A stretch of 46,704 nucleotides of DNA from Paenibacillus jilunlii (GTDB lineage Bacteria > Bacillota > Bacilli > Paenibacillales > Paenibacillaceae): the NCBI RefSeq assembly GCF_900102965.1, contig NZ_FNGM01000011.1:1-46704 (forward strand), written 5' to 3'. The notes beneath the pieces are model-generated. The model made no database searches and had not been told where the DNA came from. It saw nothing but the letters and a program-made list of their open reading frames with translations. Positions within the stretch are counted from its first letter, which is position 1. Every line of letters starts with the position of its first letter. Below, in pieces: positions 33,255 through 40,496 of the stretch. The position numbers and the translations under genes were made by a program.

Positions 33255-33570
33255 TAAACACAAAAAGACCCTTCGTCTCAAAGGACGAAAGGTCATTCTT
33301 TCGCGGTACCACCTTTGTTTCGCGCTATACAAAATAAACCTCCGCCTCAGATCCATACGGTTCCAAAAGCTTAGCGCGACACTCATGCAGATAACGGCTG
33401 CGTCCGGCCACATCCTACCCTGGTTTTCATATGATGAATACAGGCTTAGAGGGGCGACTCCGGGGCGACTTCGGGGGCTGCATCCTGCGGAAGTTCACAG
33501 CAATTACAAATTCCGCTCTCTGAAGGGCTCACCGCCTACTCTTCCCGTTCCCAGTCTTTTGCTTTTACTT
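33255..33570 (-). ncRNA. T-box leader of valS-folC-murC (tRNA-Val sensing)
   Basis: All main T-box parts are visible on the minus strand: the AGAGA box in AGAGAGCGGAA (plus 33511-33521) with its distal stem GCGGAA/TTCCGC, two possible valine GTC specifiers (33467-33469 and 33456-33458), the T-box AGGTGGTACCGCG (33302-33314) and a terminator GACCTTTCGTC / GACGAAGGGTC plus T-run (33262-33294). Uncharged tRNA-Val should stabilise the antiterminator and turn the operon on. Which GTC is the specifier needs a fold. Confidence 0.92.
33262..33294 (-). terminator. T-box attenuator hairpin
   Basis: 11-bp stem with loop CTTTGA, followed by TTTTTG on the minus strand; competes with the T-box antiterminator. 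Confidence 0.9.
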
Positions 33571-33576
33571 ATTCCC

Positions 33577-33605
33577 ATAATACATTTAGTACTATTGCTA
33601 GTCAA
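33577..33605 (-). promoter_or_regulatory. sigma-A promoter of the valS T-box operon
   Basis: Minus strand TTGACT (plus 33600-33605), a 17-nt spacer and TATTAT (33577-33582). It would start the transcript near 33570, just before stem I of the T-box. Confidence 0.8.
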
Positions 33606-33681
33606 CCAGCATACGCACAAGGAGCCGTATTTATACCATCCTTCAAGCGGACACTGCTTCTCCATGCTTTATTCCGGTACA

Positions 33682-33718
33682 AAACAAAAAAAAAGACCGG
33701 CCGCATCCGGCCGGACTT
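33682..33718 (-). terminator. rho-independent terminator after spoVID
   Basis: Minus strand AAGTCCGGCCG, loop GATG, CGGCCGGTCTT, then about nine T. It lies 14 nt after the spoVID stop. Confidence 0.88.
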
Positions 33719-33731
33719 CTTATACCATCAG

Positions 33732-35111
33732 TCAGGGAATGTACAGGACCTGGCCTTCCTCCACGTTCTGTCCGGAGAGGCGGTTGTACATGACTAATTC
33801 TCTTGCGCTTAGCTGGTATTTCTCAGCAATCGTATCCAGCGTTTCTTCGCGTTGGACAATGCAGAGCCGGACTTTGCGGAACATCTCCGCACCGCCACGG
33901 CCTCCGATGAACCGGCTTTTCCATTCCGTATCATTGCCGGCATCCGGCGCTGCCGCCGGGACCGCAGGCTCCTGCTCATGGGCATGCTGATTCTCTTGTT
34001 CCCTGTGGGCCCTGCTGGAGCTGAGCAGAGTAGAGTAAGTGAGGGGCTCCCGTTCCTCAGCCTTCTCTTCTTTTTTGCTGCCGAGCGCAATCTTCAGATC
34101 GGGCTTCTCTTCGGGCGGCGGCTGGACATCAGGCGCCGCAAAAAGCTCATTCTCACTGGCTGGCAGGGTTTCCGCAGCTGCTTCAACAGGCGGATTTGCC
34201 GCGTTCTCCACAGCCTCCTCAATAGCTTGCGGCTCTTCCTTATGCACGGCATGAATTTCCGCTTCGGGCTCACTGGACTCCGCCCCCAGCGCTTCCGCGC
34301 TGCCTGAAATCCGGGCGGTTTCCGCAGGATTCAAGTCGTTTGCTGTGAGAAAGTGGCTGGCCACCGGTTCCTGGACCGCCTTATCCGCCTTCTGCGAGTG
34401 TGCGGTTGATTCAGCAGGAGCGTAGCCAAATGGAGAATCGAGACTGTGGGTCCGCACCTTGGGTTCCTTGTCCTTTTGCGGCGGCTGGGCAACTGCAGCA
34501 GGCCCGGTGTAAACCGCTTCATCCGGAAACAGCGGATTCACTGCAGAAGCCGTAGTTTCCTCAGAATGGGCATCCGCCTGCTCATGGGCAGTGATATCTG
34601 TTGCTCCTTCACCGTAGGTCCACAGTGAATTCTCATAGAGCGCCTCATTCTCATGCTCATGCTTGGCAGCCGGAGCTTCCTGTCTCTGCTCTGCCTCTTC
34701 AGCAGAATAAGCTACCGTGTATTCCTCCTGCTGCCAGGCCGGCTGGGTTTCACCGCTGCCGATTCCGCGCAGCGAAAGCACGCCGGTGATATTGACAGTG
34801 CGCATCGTAAGCAGGTCAATATCGAAATTCTCGATCTCCACCCCTATGTCATCAAGCGAGCTGACCCGTGTCAGCGGAACTGTGATTTCAACGGGAATCG
34901 CATGCTCCAGACGCTGGGTCCGGTCATCTTCTCCGCGGTAGAGCCCGGTAAGCAGCAGTTGGCCGTACAGCTCGGCACGATCCTCCCGCTGGATTACCTG
35001 AATGTCCGGGATCAGCTCAACCTCTTCCAGCTCAGCGATTCCCGGAAGTTCTGCAGGCAGATGAATGCGTTCATAAATATCAAACCGCAAGCCGTGGGAC
35101 TGGTCAAACAC
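33732..35111 (-). CDS. spoVID: stage VI sporulation protein D (SpoVID), LysM at C-terminus
   Basis: Coat-encasement protein of the spore surface that, in Bacillus, recruits SafA and engages SpoIVA. The 459-residue protein has the SpoVID N-terminal beta domain (about 1-130, LRFDIYERIHLPAELPG...ELYGQLLLTGLYRG), a long acidic Glu/Ala/Pro-rich middle and a C-terminal LysM (about 415-459, LCIVQREETLDTIAEKYQLS, ending GQVLYIP). The start is GTG at 35111: AAGGAGG lies 9 nt upstream, while the longer frame (ATG 35135) would run through that site. It lies between valS and the hem genes as in Bacillus, although here several extra genes separate it from hemL. Confidence 0.9.
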   Translation of the reverse strand: MFDQSHGLRFDIYERIHLPAELPGIAELEEVELIPDIQVIQREDRAELYGQLLLTGLYRGEDDRTQRLEHAIPVEITVPLTRVSSLDDIGVEIENFDIDLLTMRTVNITGVLSLRGIGSGETQPAWQQEEYTVAYSAEEAEQRQEAPAAKHEHENEALYENSLWTYGEGATDITAHEQADAHSEETTASAVNPLFPDEAVYTGPAAVAQPPQKDKEPKVRTHSLDSPFGYAPAESTAHSQKADKAVQEPVASHFLTANDLNPAETARISGSAEALGAESSEPEAEIHAVHKEEPQAIEEAVENAANPPVEAAAETLPASENELFAAPDVQPPPEEKPDLKIALGSKKEEKAEEREPLTYSTLLSSSRAHREQENQHAHEQEPAVPAAAPDAGNDTEWKSRFIGGRGGAEMFRKVRLCIVQREETLDTIAEKYQLSARELVMYNRLSGQNVEEGQVLYIP

Positions 35112-35181
35112 GGGAAATGTCCTCCTTCTTGGCATAATCTAACCCTGAGACAAGCCCAGAGCATAAGCCCAAAATGTTACT

Positions 35182-35244
35182 CCCCTCATGTATATGCTTG
35201 AATCCCTAAGGCATGACAACTTTGGACGCAGCTTAAATGAGGGG
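35182..35244 (-). repeat. inverted repeat in the spoVID upstream region
   Basis: 8-bp arms CCCCTCAT (35182-35189) and ATGAGGGG (35237-35244) around 47 nt. There is no T-run, so a terminator is unlikely. It lies about 70 nt before the spoVID GTG and ends just after the neighbouring glycosyltransferase. Confidence 0.35.
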
Positions 35245-35253
35245 ATTGGGCGC

Positions 35254-36669
35254 TTATTCACCAATAACCATCTGGGCGTCGGGAATGCTGTAATTCTGTG
35301 GAAGTCCCTCCCGCAAGGCAAGGGCCAGCGGATTTCCCGGTATCATGTGCTCAAGCACATCGGCAGGATGAAAGGCATCAGGCAGCCTTGGAAACACTGC
35401 GCTCTTGCGGCAGCTTCTGTCTGAGATATAGCTGCGCCATCCCTGATGCATAGTAACCGCTTCGTGATACGCCATCAGTGTACCCGCTGCCATTCCATCC
35501 AGCGAACGGTTCTGCACAGCCCAGCTTCGCGCCTGCTTCCCGGTGCGCACGCGCAGCTCATCGTCTCCGAGCAGCTGTTCAAGCTGCTTCGCCAAAGCTG
35601 CGCAATCCTCCGGCGGAACGACAAATCCCGTCACACCCTGCTCCACCATTTCCGGCATTCCTGCCGTTCCGGCCACAATCGGCGCGATTCCGGCAAGCTG
35701 GGCCTCCGTCACCGAAAAAGGCTGTGTATCCTGCAGGCTGGGCTGCACATAAATGTCGGCAGCGGTAAGCGCCGCCGGAATATTGTCTATTTTGCCGGTA
35801 AAAAATACCCGATCCTCAATGCCCAGCACCCGCGCCTGCTCCTGCAATTCTTCCGTAAGACTGCCAATTCCGGCAATCGCACATACCCAGTCGCTGCGGC
35901 TGTGCTGCAGAATCCCCAGAGCGCCTATCAGCACATGCACCCCTTTGATATATTCAAGACGTCCGGCGTACATAATCACTTTGAGCCCGTCTCCGAACTT
36001 CAGCGGGGCAGGCATGGCCGCCTTGGCATCGTACTGCTTCACATCCATTCCATACGGCAGTGTACGAATCTCCGCTCTGCCTGCATCCTCCCGGTTCACC
36101 AGCTGCCCAATCCAGTTCGAAGAGACCAGAATCAGGTCGGAGGCTTGAACGCCCAGCCCCTCCAGGCGGCGGAAATACTGCCAGATGGCCCGTTTCTCAT
36201 ATTCTTTTCGGGTAAGCTCCGGTTCAATCCCCTTATATTCAAAGTAGGATTCGTATGCCAACGCCCCGTGAAAGCTTGCCACCAGCGGCTTCCGCACCTT
36301 CATAATCCGCCGGATGGCGTAGGCCGAGACCGGATCCTGCGCATGGATCACATCATACTTCTCCAGGCCGAGAACTGCGGCCCCACCTTCAAAGACATAA
36401 CGGCCAAGCTCAAAGCTGAAAATCCCATGCTCCAGGTACAAATGAGGAAACCGGCTCATATCGAACTGAGGCAGCAGCGAGTTGTATAGGACTTTTTTAT
36501 CAAAGGAAATTCCCTGATCCAGCAGGTAAAGCGTATGATCTTCCGCCCGGGAACCCATCAGCGTCACTTCATGACCTTGCTCACTCAGCTTGTCAGCCAA
36601 CTGCTTCATATACGTCCAGATCCCGCCCATATTCGTAAGTCCCCAGTAGGTGACCAGCAGTATCTTCAT
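35254..36669 (-). CDS. glycosyltransferase family 4 protein
   Basis: GT-B glycosyltransferase resembling glycogen/starch-synthase-like and sucrose-type GT4 enzymes. The 471-residue protein has the N-terminal loop YWGLTNMGGIWTYMKQLAD, the YDVIHAQDP segment, MYAGRLEYIKGVHVLI in the middle and the donor-site block DTQPFSVTEAQLAGIAPIV. About 60 extra C-terminal residues (YISDRSCRKSAVF... onwards) follow the GT fold. ATG 36669 has GGGGTGA 8 nt upstream; a TTG directly before it is in frame. The position next to spoVID is where Bacillus has ysxE, so a spore-envelope role is conceivable but unproven. It is divergent from the GGDEF gene. Confidence 0.88.
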   Translation of the reverse strand: MKILLVTYWGLTNMGGIWTYMKQLADKLSEQGHEVTLMGSRAEDHTLYLLDQGISFDKKVLYNSLLPQFDMSRFPHLYLEHGIFSFELGRYVFEGGAAVLGLEKYDVIHAQDPVSAYAIRRIMKVRKPLVASFHGALAYESYFEYKGIEPELTRKEYEKRAIWQYFRRLEGLGVQASDLILVSSNWIGQLVNREDAGRAEIRTLPYGMDVKQYDAKAAMPAPLKFGDGLKVIMYAGRLEYIKGVHVLIGALGILQHSRSDWVCAIAGIGSLTEELQEQARVLGIEDRVFFTGKIDNIPAALTAADIYVQPSLQDTQPFSVTEAQLAGIAPIVAGTAGMPEMVEQGVTGFVVPPEDCAALAKQLEQLLGDDELRVRTGKQARSWAVQNRSLDGMAAGTLMAYHEAVTMHQGWRSYISDRSCRKSAVFPRLPDAFHPADVLEHMIPGNPLALALREGLPQNYSIPDAQMVIGE

Positions 36670-36771
36670 CAACCTCTCACCCCGGCTCTGAAAAATAAAG
36701 TGAACAAAGTATTATATGAACAGAAGCCGTGTCCAGACATGGATAAATGATAAACTTTCCAAAATATCTTT

Positions 36772-36801
36772 TTATCACGACCCGAATTTTTCAGGTATAA
36801 T
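36772..36801 (+). promoter_or_regulatory. promoter of the GGDEF gene
   Basis: TTATCA (36772-36777), an 18-nt spacer and a perfect TATAAT (36796-36801), about 32 nt before the start codon. Confidence 0.5.
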
Positions 36802-36832
36802 CGGTATAACTCCTGAAAGGAAGTCACCTGTG

Positions 36833-38074
36833 ATGTCCAAAGCAAGGTTATTTGACCTTTTTCTGTTTGCTGCCTCCCTGGGCATAGCCTTCGGCGCGAG
36901 GCACGCTGTGGTGCTGGACCCCGCTTACCTCAAAGCTCTGATTCTCTACTGGGCTTTCTCCAGTTTTTATTTTCAATTGCGCATTGTCACCCGAAGCGGC
37001 AACTCCACTATAGATTATGCGATCAGCTACACTTCATCTTTTGGTATATTCGCAGGACCTCTGGGCACTTTTTTGTTCGAGGTGCTCTACCGGTTCACTG
37101 TGTTTTTCTATAAAAAGAAAGCGAAAACCGCAGACCCCGGAGAATTCCTGGATACCTTTTACAATATCGGTTCCTTTACGCTAGGCGGTTCTGCCGGGTA
37201 TTACCTGTACACTCTGCTCTATCCTTATGCCGCACAACTTCCGCTGGGCTACTGGCTGCTGTTTCTCCTTGTAGTCTGTGTGACGACGCTCCTGTCGTCG
37301 GGTTTCCTGGCGATTACCTGTGCCCTGTCCGGTGATATTACCACCCGCAAGGAGGCCATGAACCTGATGCTGCGCAGCAGAAATCTGCTGGATTTCAGTA
37401 AGGTGGCCCTGTCTAATGCCCTGCTCCTGCGCCTGCTGCAGATGGGGAAATGGGAAATGCTAATCGCGCTCTTCCTGCTGAACTACATCGTCAGTATCTC
37501 TTTTTATTCCAAATCGCAAAGTGCCCGGCATAAATTTGAACGGGACAAGTTCGAGCAGATGGCCTACCGTGACTTTTTGACCGGCACCTTCAACCGCGCC
37601 CACATGGACAAAATGATGAAGGAGCTGAACCACAGCGGGGAACATATCGGCATCGTCGTGGCAGACATCGACCGCTTCAAAAAAATCAACGATACCTATA
37701 ACCACGCCGTCGGCGACCGGGTGATCACCCACTTTGCCCATACGCTGCAGGCCCACATGCAGGATGAGGATATTCTGTTCCGCAGCGGCGGCGAGGAATT
37801 CACCATGTTCCTGAGACATAAATCCTTCGAAGACTGCTGCACGCAGATTCAGGGAATTCTGCCCGCCATTGCCGGCCACAGCATCACCGCCGAGTATGAG
37901 GATCAGTGGATCGATGTTGTGTATACGGCTTCTTTTGGACTCTATTATTACCAAGCAGCCCCCGGACAGAAGACCTCTATGGAAAAAGCATATGTCTACG
38001 CCGACCAGCTGCTGCTGGAATCCAAAAAGCTTGGCCGCAACCGGCTTACGTATACAAATGAGCTGGAGGTATAG
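36833..38074 (+). CDS. membrane-bound diguanylate cyclase (GGDEF)
   Basis: Predicted to make cyclic di-GMP from two GTP. The 413-residue protein has six to seven membrane helices in the first 225 residues (a 5TM-like sensor region) and a C-terminal GGDEF domain: DFLTGTFNRAHMD (247-259), VVADIDRFKKINDTYNH (275-291) and the intact active-site GGEEF (319-323). The inhibitory I-site RxxD five residues before is not present (QDED occupies the place). ATG 36833, or GTG directly before it, follows AAAGGAAG; the longer frame from 36716 would cover the promoter. It is one of only two plus-strand genes here. Confidence 0.9.
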   Translation: MSKARLFDLFLFAASLGIAFGARHAVVLDPAYLKALILYWAFSSFYFQLRIVTRSGNSTIDYAISYTSSFGIFAGPLGTFLFEVLYRFTVFFYKKKAKTADPGEFLDTFYNIGSFTLGGSAGYYLYTLLYPYAAQLPLGYWLLFLLVVCVTTLLSSGFLAITCALSGDITTRKEAMNLMLRSRNLLDFSKVALSNALLLRLLQMGKWEMLIALFLLNYIVSISFYSKSQSARHKFERDKFEQMAYRDFLTGTFNRAHMDKMMKELNHSGEHIGIVVADIDRFKKINDTYNHAVGDRVITHFAHTLQAHMQDEDILFRSGGEEFTMFLRHKSFEDCCTQIQGILPAIAGHSITAEYEDQWIDVVYTASFGLYYYQAAPGQKTSMEKAYVYADQLLLESKKLGRNRLTYTNELEV

Positions 38075-38103
38075 CGGGCAGGGGTGTATCTGCGGCCAAG
38101 CAG

Positions 38104-38146
38104 AAACGGCTGCGCTGTCCTTCACTGGGCAGCGCAGCCGTTTTGA
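38104..38146 (+). terminator. terminator after the GGDEF gene
   Basis: Perfect 14-bp stem AAACGGCTGCGCTG / CAGCGCAGCCGTTT (38104-38117, 38130-38143) with a 12-nt loop and a short T-run, 29 nt after the stop. Confidence 0.75.
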
Positions 38147-38325
38147 AGTTTAAGAGGGGGGGCAGGAATACTGTAGTTCCGCCCGCCGGTGTGATCCCGT
38201 GCTTCCCCCGTCCTTTTGGGTCGGTCGAATGCGTATGAAGCGGGAGTGCGGGGGGAGTGGGGTGTGCGGCGGATTACGTTGGGAGTGCGGTGAAATTACG
38301 GCGGGACAGCGTAGCACAAGTGTCC

Positions 38326-38470
38326 AAGTGGAAAAAGTAAACTTAAATTGTACCACTCCCGCACTCCGATAGGTGCTAGTTGAAAAAATATAACTAATCT
38401 GGCCGATTCGCCCGCTTACAGCGGGATTCGCTTAAATTAAGTGTCCTAATTCCCGCTATTTCCACTTCAC
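38326..38470. repeat. intergenic repeats, GTGGAAAAAG family, second cluster
   Basis: Part of a 570-nt gene-free gap. AAGTGGAAAAAGTAAACTTAA (38326-38346, first 20 bases quoted at most), AGTTGAAAAAATATAACTAA (38378-38397) and an inverted piece ending CTATTTCCACTTCAC (about 38456-38470) resemble the 17.2-kb cluster. Confidence 0.55.
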
Positions 38471-38522
38471 TTCCTACATAGAGTAGAAGAAAGGAGCATA
38501 AGCGGCGAGGCGTACCTGAATG

Positions 38523-38628
38523 AGCGACAGCTTTGCGCCGATGTCTCGGAATGCCCAGTATAAGCGACAGCTTTGCGCCGTGTTCCGGAATGCCAGCAGT
38601 AGCGACGGCTATGCGCCGTGTAGAATGA
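38523..38628. repeat. imperfect tandem repeat, period about 38-40 nt
   Basis: Three copies begin AGCGACAGCTTTGCGCCG (38523), AGCGACAGCTTTGCGCCG (38563) and AGCGACGGCTATGCGCCG (38601), each followed by a diverging TGTxxCGGAATGCC-type half. No open frame is convincing across it. Confidence 0.75.
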
Positions 38629-38719
38629 GCGTTCGCTGAGCCCCCAAGGCTGTAGCCGTTGCGGTCGTTGTTATCGTCGTCGCCGTTTGACATTGCCGCC
38701 TTTGTATCCGCTCCTACGT

Positions 38720-39568
38720 CTAAAGCTCAGCTGCGTTAAAGGTATCTCCGCCTTCAATAGTGCCGGAATTGAAGCCTTTGTAGAACCAGCGCTTGCGCTG
38801 CTCCGAAGTGCCGTGGGTGAAGCTGTCCGGCACCGCATATCCTTGCGCCTGCTTCTGGATCGTATCATCGCCGACCGCACTTGCGGCCGTCAGTGCCTCT
38901 TCCAGATCGCCCTCCTCCAGCAGATTCATCCCCTGGGCGTGTTTGGCCCAGACACCGGCCAGATAATCGGCCTGAAGCTCAAAGCGTACCTGGTATTTGT
39001 TGTATTCAGTTTCGCTCAGGCTCTGGCGGAGCGAATCCAGTTTCTTAGTGGTGCCGAGCAGTGTCTGCACGTGATGCCCCACCTCGTGGGCAACGACATA
39101 GGCCATGGCGAAATCACCCGGAGCCTGGAACCGCTGCTGCAGCTCGTCATAAAAGCTGAGATCGATGTACAGCTTGGCATCACCCGGACAATAAAACGGT
39201 CCCACCGCCGACGTTGCCGTCCCGCAGGCCGAATCCACACTGCCGGTGTAGAGCACAAGCGCCGGGTCTTGATAGGTCATCCCTTCTTCCTGAAAAACCT
39301 CAGACCACACCTCCTCCGTATCCGCAAGCACAACGGATACAAAGTCGGCCAGTTCCTTCTCCTGTGCTGTCTGCTCGTAAGGCGCCGAGGAATTGGTGCC
39401 GCCGGACGTGATGCCTCCAAGAACATCTCCAATATTCCCGCCGCTCAGCAGCGTGACAATTACCACAATAATAATTCCGCTTATTCCGCCGCCGATTAGC
39501 TTCCCGCCGCCGCCCATGCCCCGGCGGTCCTCCACATTCGAGCTGCCTCTTCTTCCCTGCCACTTCAT
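38720..39568 (-). CDS. neutral zinc metallopeptidase, YpfJ family
   Basis: Membrane-anchored member of the predicted neutral zinc metallopeptidase family (YpfJ); its substrate is unknown. The 282-residue protein starts MKWQGRRGSSNVEDRRG, the family N-terminus, has one membrane helix (about 24-42, GGISGIIIVVIVTLL) and the zinc site HEVGHH (161-166) with a downstream ELQADYLAGVW that supplies the third ligand. ATG 39568 with a GGGGGG site upstream is used; an in-frame ATG at 39586 is less likely. It is monocistronic, transcribed away from the small gene at 40.1 kb. Confidence 0.92.
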   Translation of the reverse strand: MKWQGRRGSSNVEDRRGMGGGGKLIGGGISGIIIVVIVTLLSGGNIGDVLGGITSGGTNSSAPYEQTAQEKELADFVSVVLADTEEVWSEVFQEEGMTYQDPALVLYTGSVDSACGTATSAVGPFYCPGDAKLYIDLSFYDELQQRFQAPGDFAMAYVVAHEVGHHVQTLLGTTKKLDSLRQSLSETEYNKYQVRFELQADYLAGVWAKHAQGMNLLEEGDLEEALTAASAVGDDTIQKQAQGYAVPDSFTHGTSEQRKRWFYKGFNSGTIEGGDTFNAAEL

Positions 39569-39598
39569 GTGCAACCCCCCAGTCATATTTACAACTTA

Positions 39599-39628
39599 AT
39601 TATCATGTACTAATGCTAATAATCCCAA
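39599..39628 (-). promoter_or_regulatory. possible promoter of the YpfJ-type gene
   Basis: Minus strand TTGGGA (plus 39623-39628), an 18-nt spacer and GATAAT (39599-39604), about 30 nt before the ATG. Confidence 0.4.
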
Positions 39629-39718
39629 GCCGCCAATTATCATTCCAGGCAACCGCAGCCCTATTCTATTACTGCCATTGCCGCCAGCAGATTGTCCCAA
39701 ATTAGCCGAAAAACAATC

Positions 39719-39789
39719 TGGTGTACTTAGGACAGCAGAACCCGTGGAACAGCTTATTTGGAGCTAAATACCAATGATCAAGTACACCA
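39719..39789. repeat. inverted repeat TGGTGTACTT in a gene-free stretch
   Basis: Perfect 10-bp arms TGGTGTACTT (39719-39728) and AAGTACACCA (39780-39789) bound a 71-nt segment. It lies in the 520-nt gap between the YpfJ-type gene and the small plus-strand gene; nothing else recognisable is there. Confidence 0.5.
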
Positions 39790-40087
39790 AAGGGAGCAAA
39801 TGCCGTCTACCGCTTGCAATGAGCAATCTATTGCACAAAGCGCAATGACTCAGGTGATCCGCAGCAAAACAATTTAAACAATCTATTAGTCTTATACCCA
39901 AAATTCCTCAGCTTGCTTGTCACCACAGCATCCAGTTTCTTACAAGCTCTTGGTTAAGCCTGCCGTCCGGCACAACTGCCTATGTGTTCCTATACTTTAT
40001 AGTGTCACCTTTACGAGCTGGCGGGAATATACTGTTTCATTGCGTTATTGAAGGAATTGAACTCCCTATGAGAAAGGATGCGATAAC

Positions 40088-40321
40088 ATGACCAGCAATG
40101 ATCCGGTGTACCACACTCTGAAAATGATGGAACAAGAGCAAAAACCAGAGTTCCGGCAAATAGGTATGGACCCCAGAGATTTCAGGACGGTGCTTAAGCA
40201 TATTCATGAGGCAGGTTATGCGGACGCTAGCGGGCTGACCCCAGCGGGCCAAGAGTATATCCAAGCCTATGAACGCAGGCTTCGGCCCACTCCGCGCGTG
40301 ACCCGGCGGGATCTGGCATAA
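40088..40321 (+). CDS. small hypothetical protein, winged-helix-like
   Basis: Not recognised. The 77-residue, charged, soluble protein begins MTSNDPVYHTLKMMEQ and contains FRTVLKHIHEAGYADASGLTPAGQEYIQAY, which reads like the second half of a winged helix (helix, turn, LTPxGxxYI wing), as in many small DNA-binding or phage-type proteins. AAAGGAT lies about 10 nt before ATG, in favour of a real gene. It is alone on the plus strand between YpfJ and the RluA-type gene. Confidence 0.6.
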   Translation: MTSNDPVYHTLKMMEQEQKPEFRQIGMDPRDFRTVLKHIHEAGYADASGLTPAGQEYIQAYERRLRPTPRVTRRDLA

Positions 40322-40327
40322 TCCGGC

Positions 40328-40368
40328 GCCTAAGGAGGATTCAATAACTCCTGGCGACAGCTTTTTTT
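40328..40368 (+). terminator. possible terminator after the small gene
   Basis: GCC-TA-AGGAG pairs with CTCCT-GGC around a 10-nt loop; a run of seven T follows after 6 nt, which is further than usual. Confidence 0.4.
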
Positions 40369-40433
40369 AAGCAGGGGCTGGGCTTCAACGCACGTTTCCT
40401 TTGTTTACTGTCCTTGCACATTCCATAACAACA

Positions 40434-40478
40434 AGAGCCCCACAAGGATGCGCTGCGGCACAGCCTTGCGGGGCCCTT
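40434..40478 (-). terminator. terminator after the hemL-rluA transcript
   Basis: Minus strand GGGCCCCGCAAGG pairs with CCTTGTGGGGCTCT, followed by TTGTTGTTAT. It lies about 20 nt after the pseudouridine synthase stop and would end the hem operon. Confidence 0.7.
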
Positions 40479-40496
40479 ATTTACATATAAAACTCA

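Noticed and set aside
38523..38628. Possible CRISPR array from regularly spaced repeats
   Set aside because: Only three imperfect copies, with half-conserved spacers and no cas genes near; an ordinary tandem repeat explains it.
38394..38693. 99-codon minus-strand frame across the tandem repeats at 38.5 kb
   Set aside because: It is made mostly of the repeat units read in one phase, has no ribosome-binding site and no recognisable domain.
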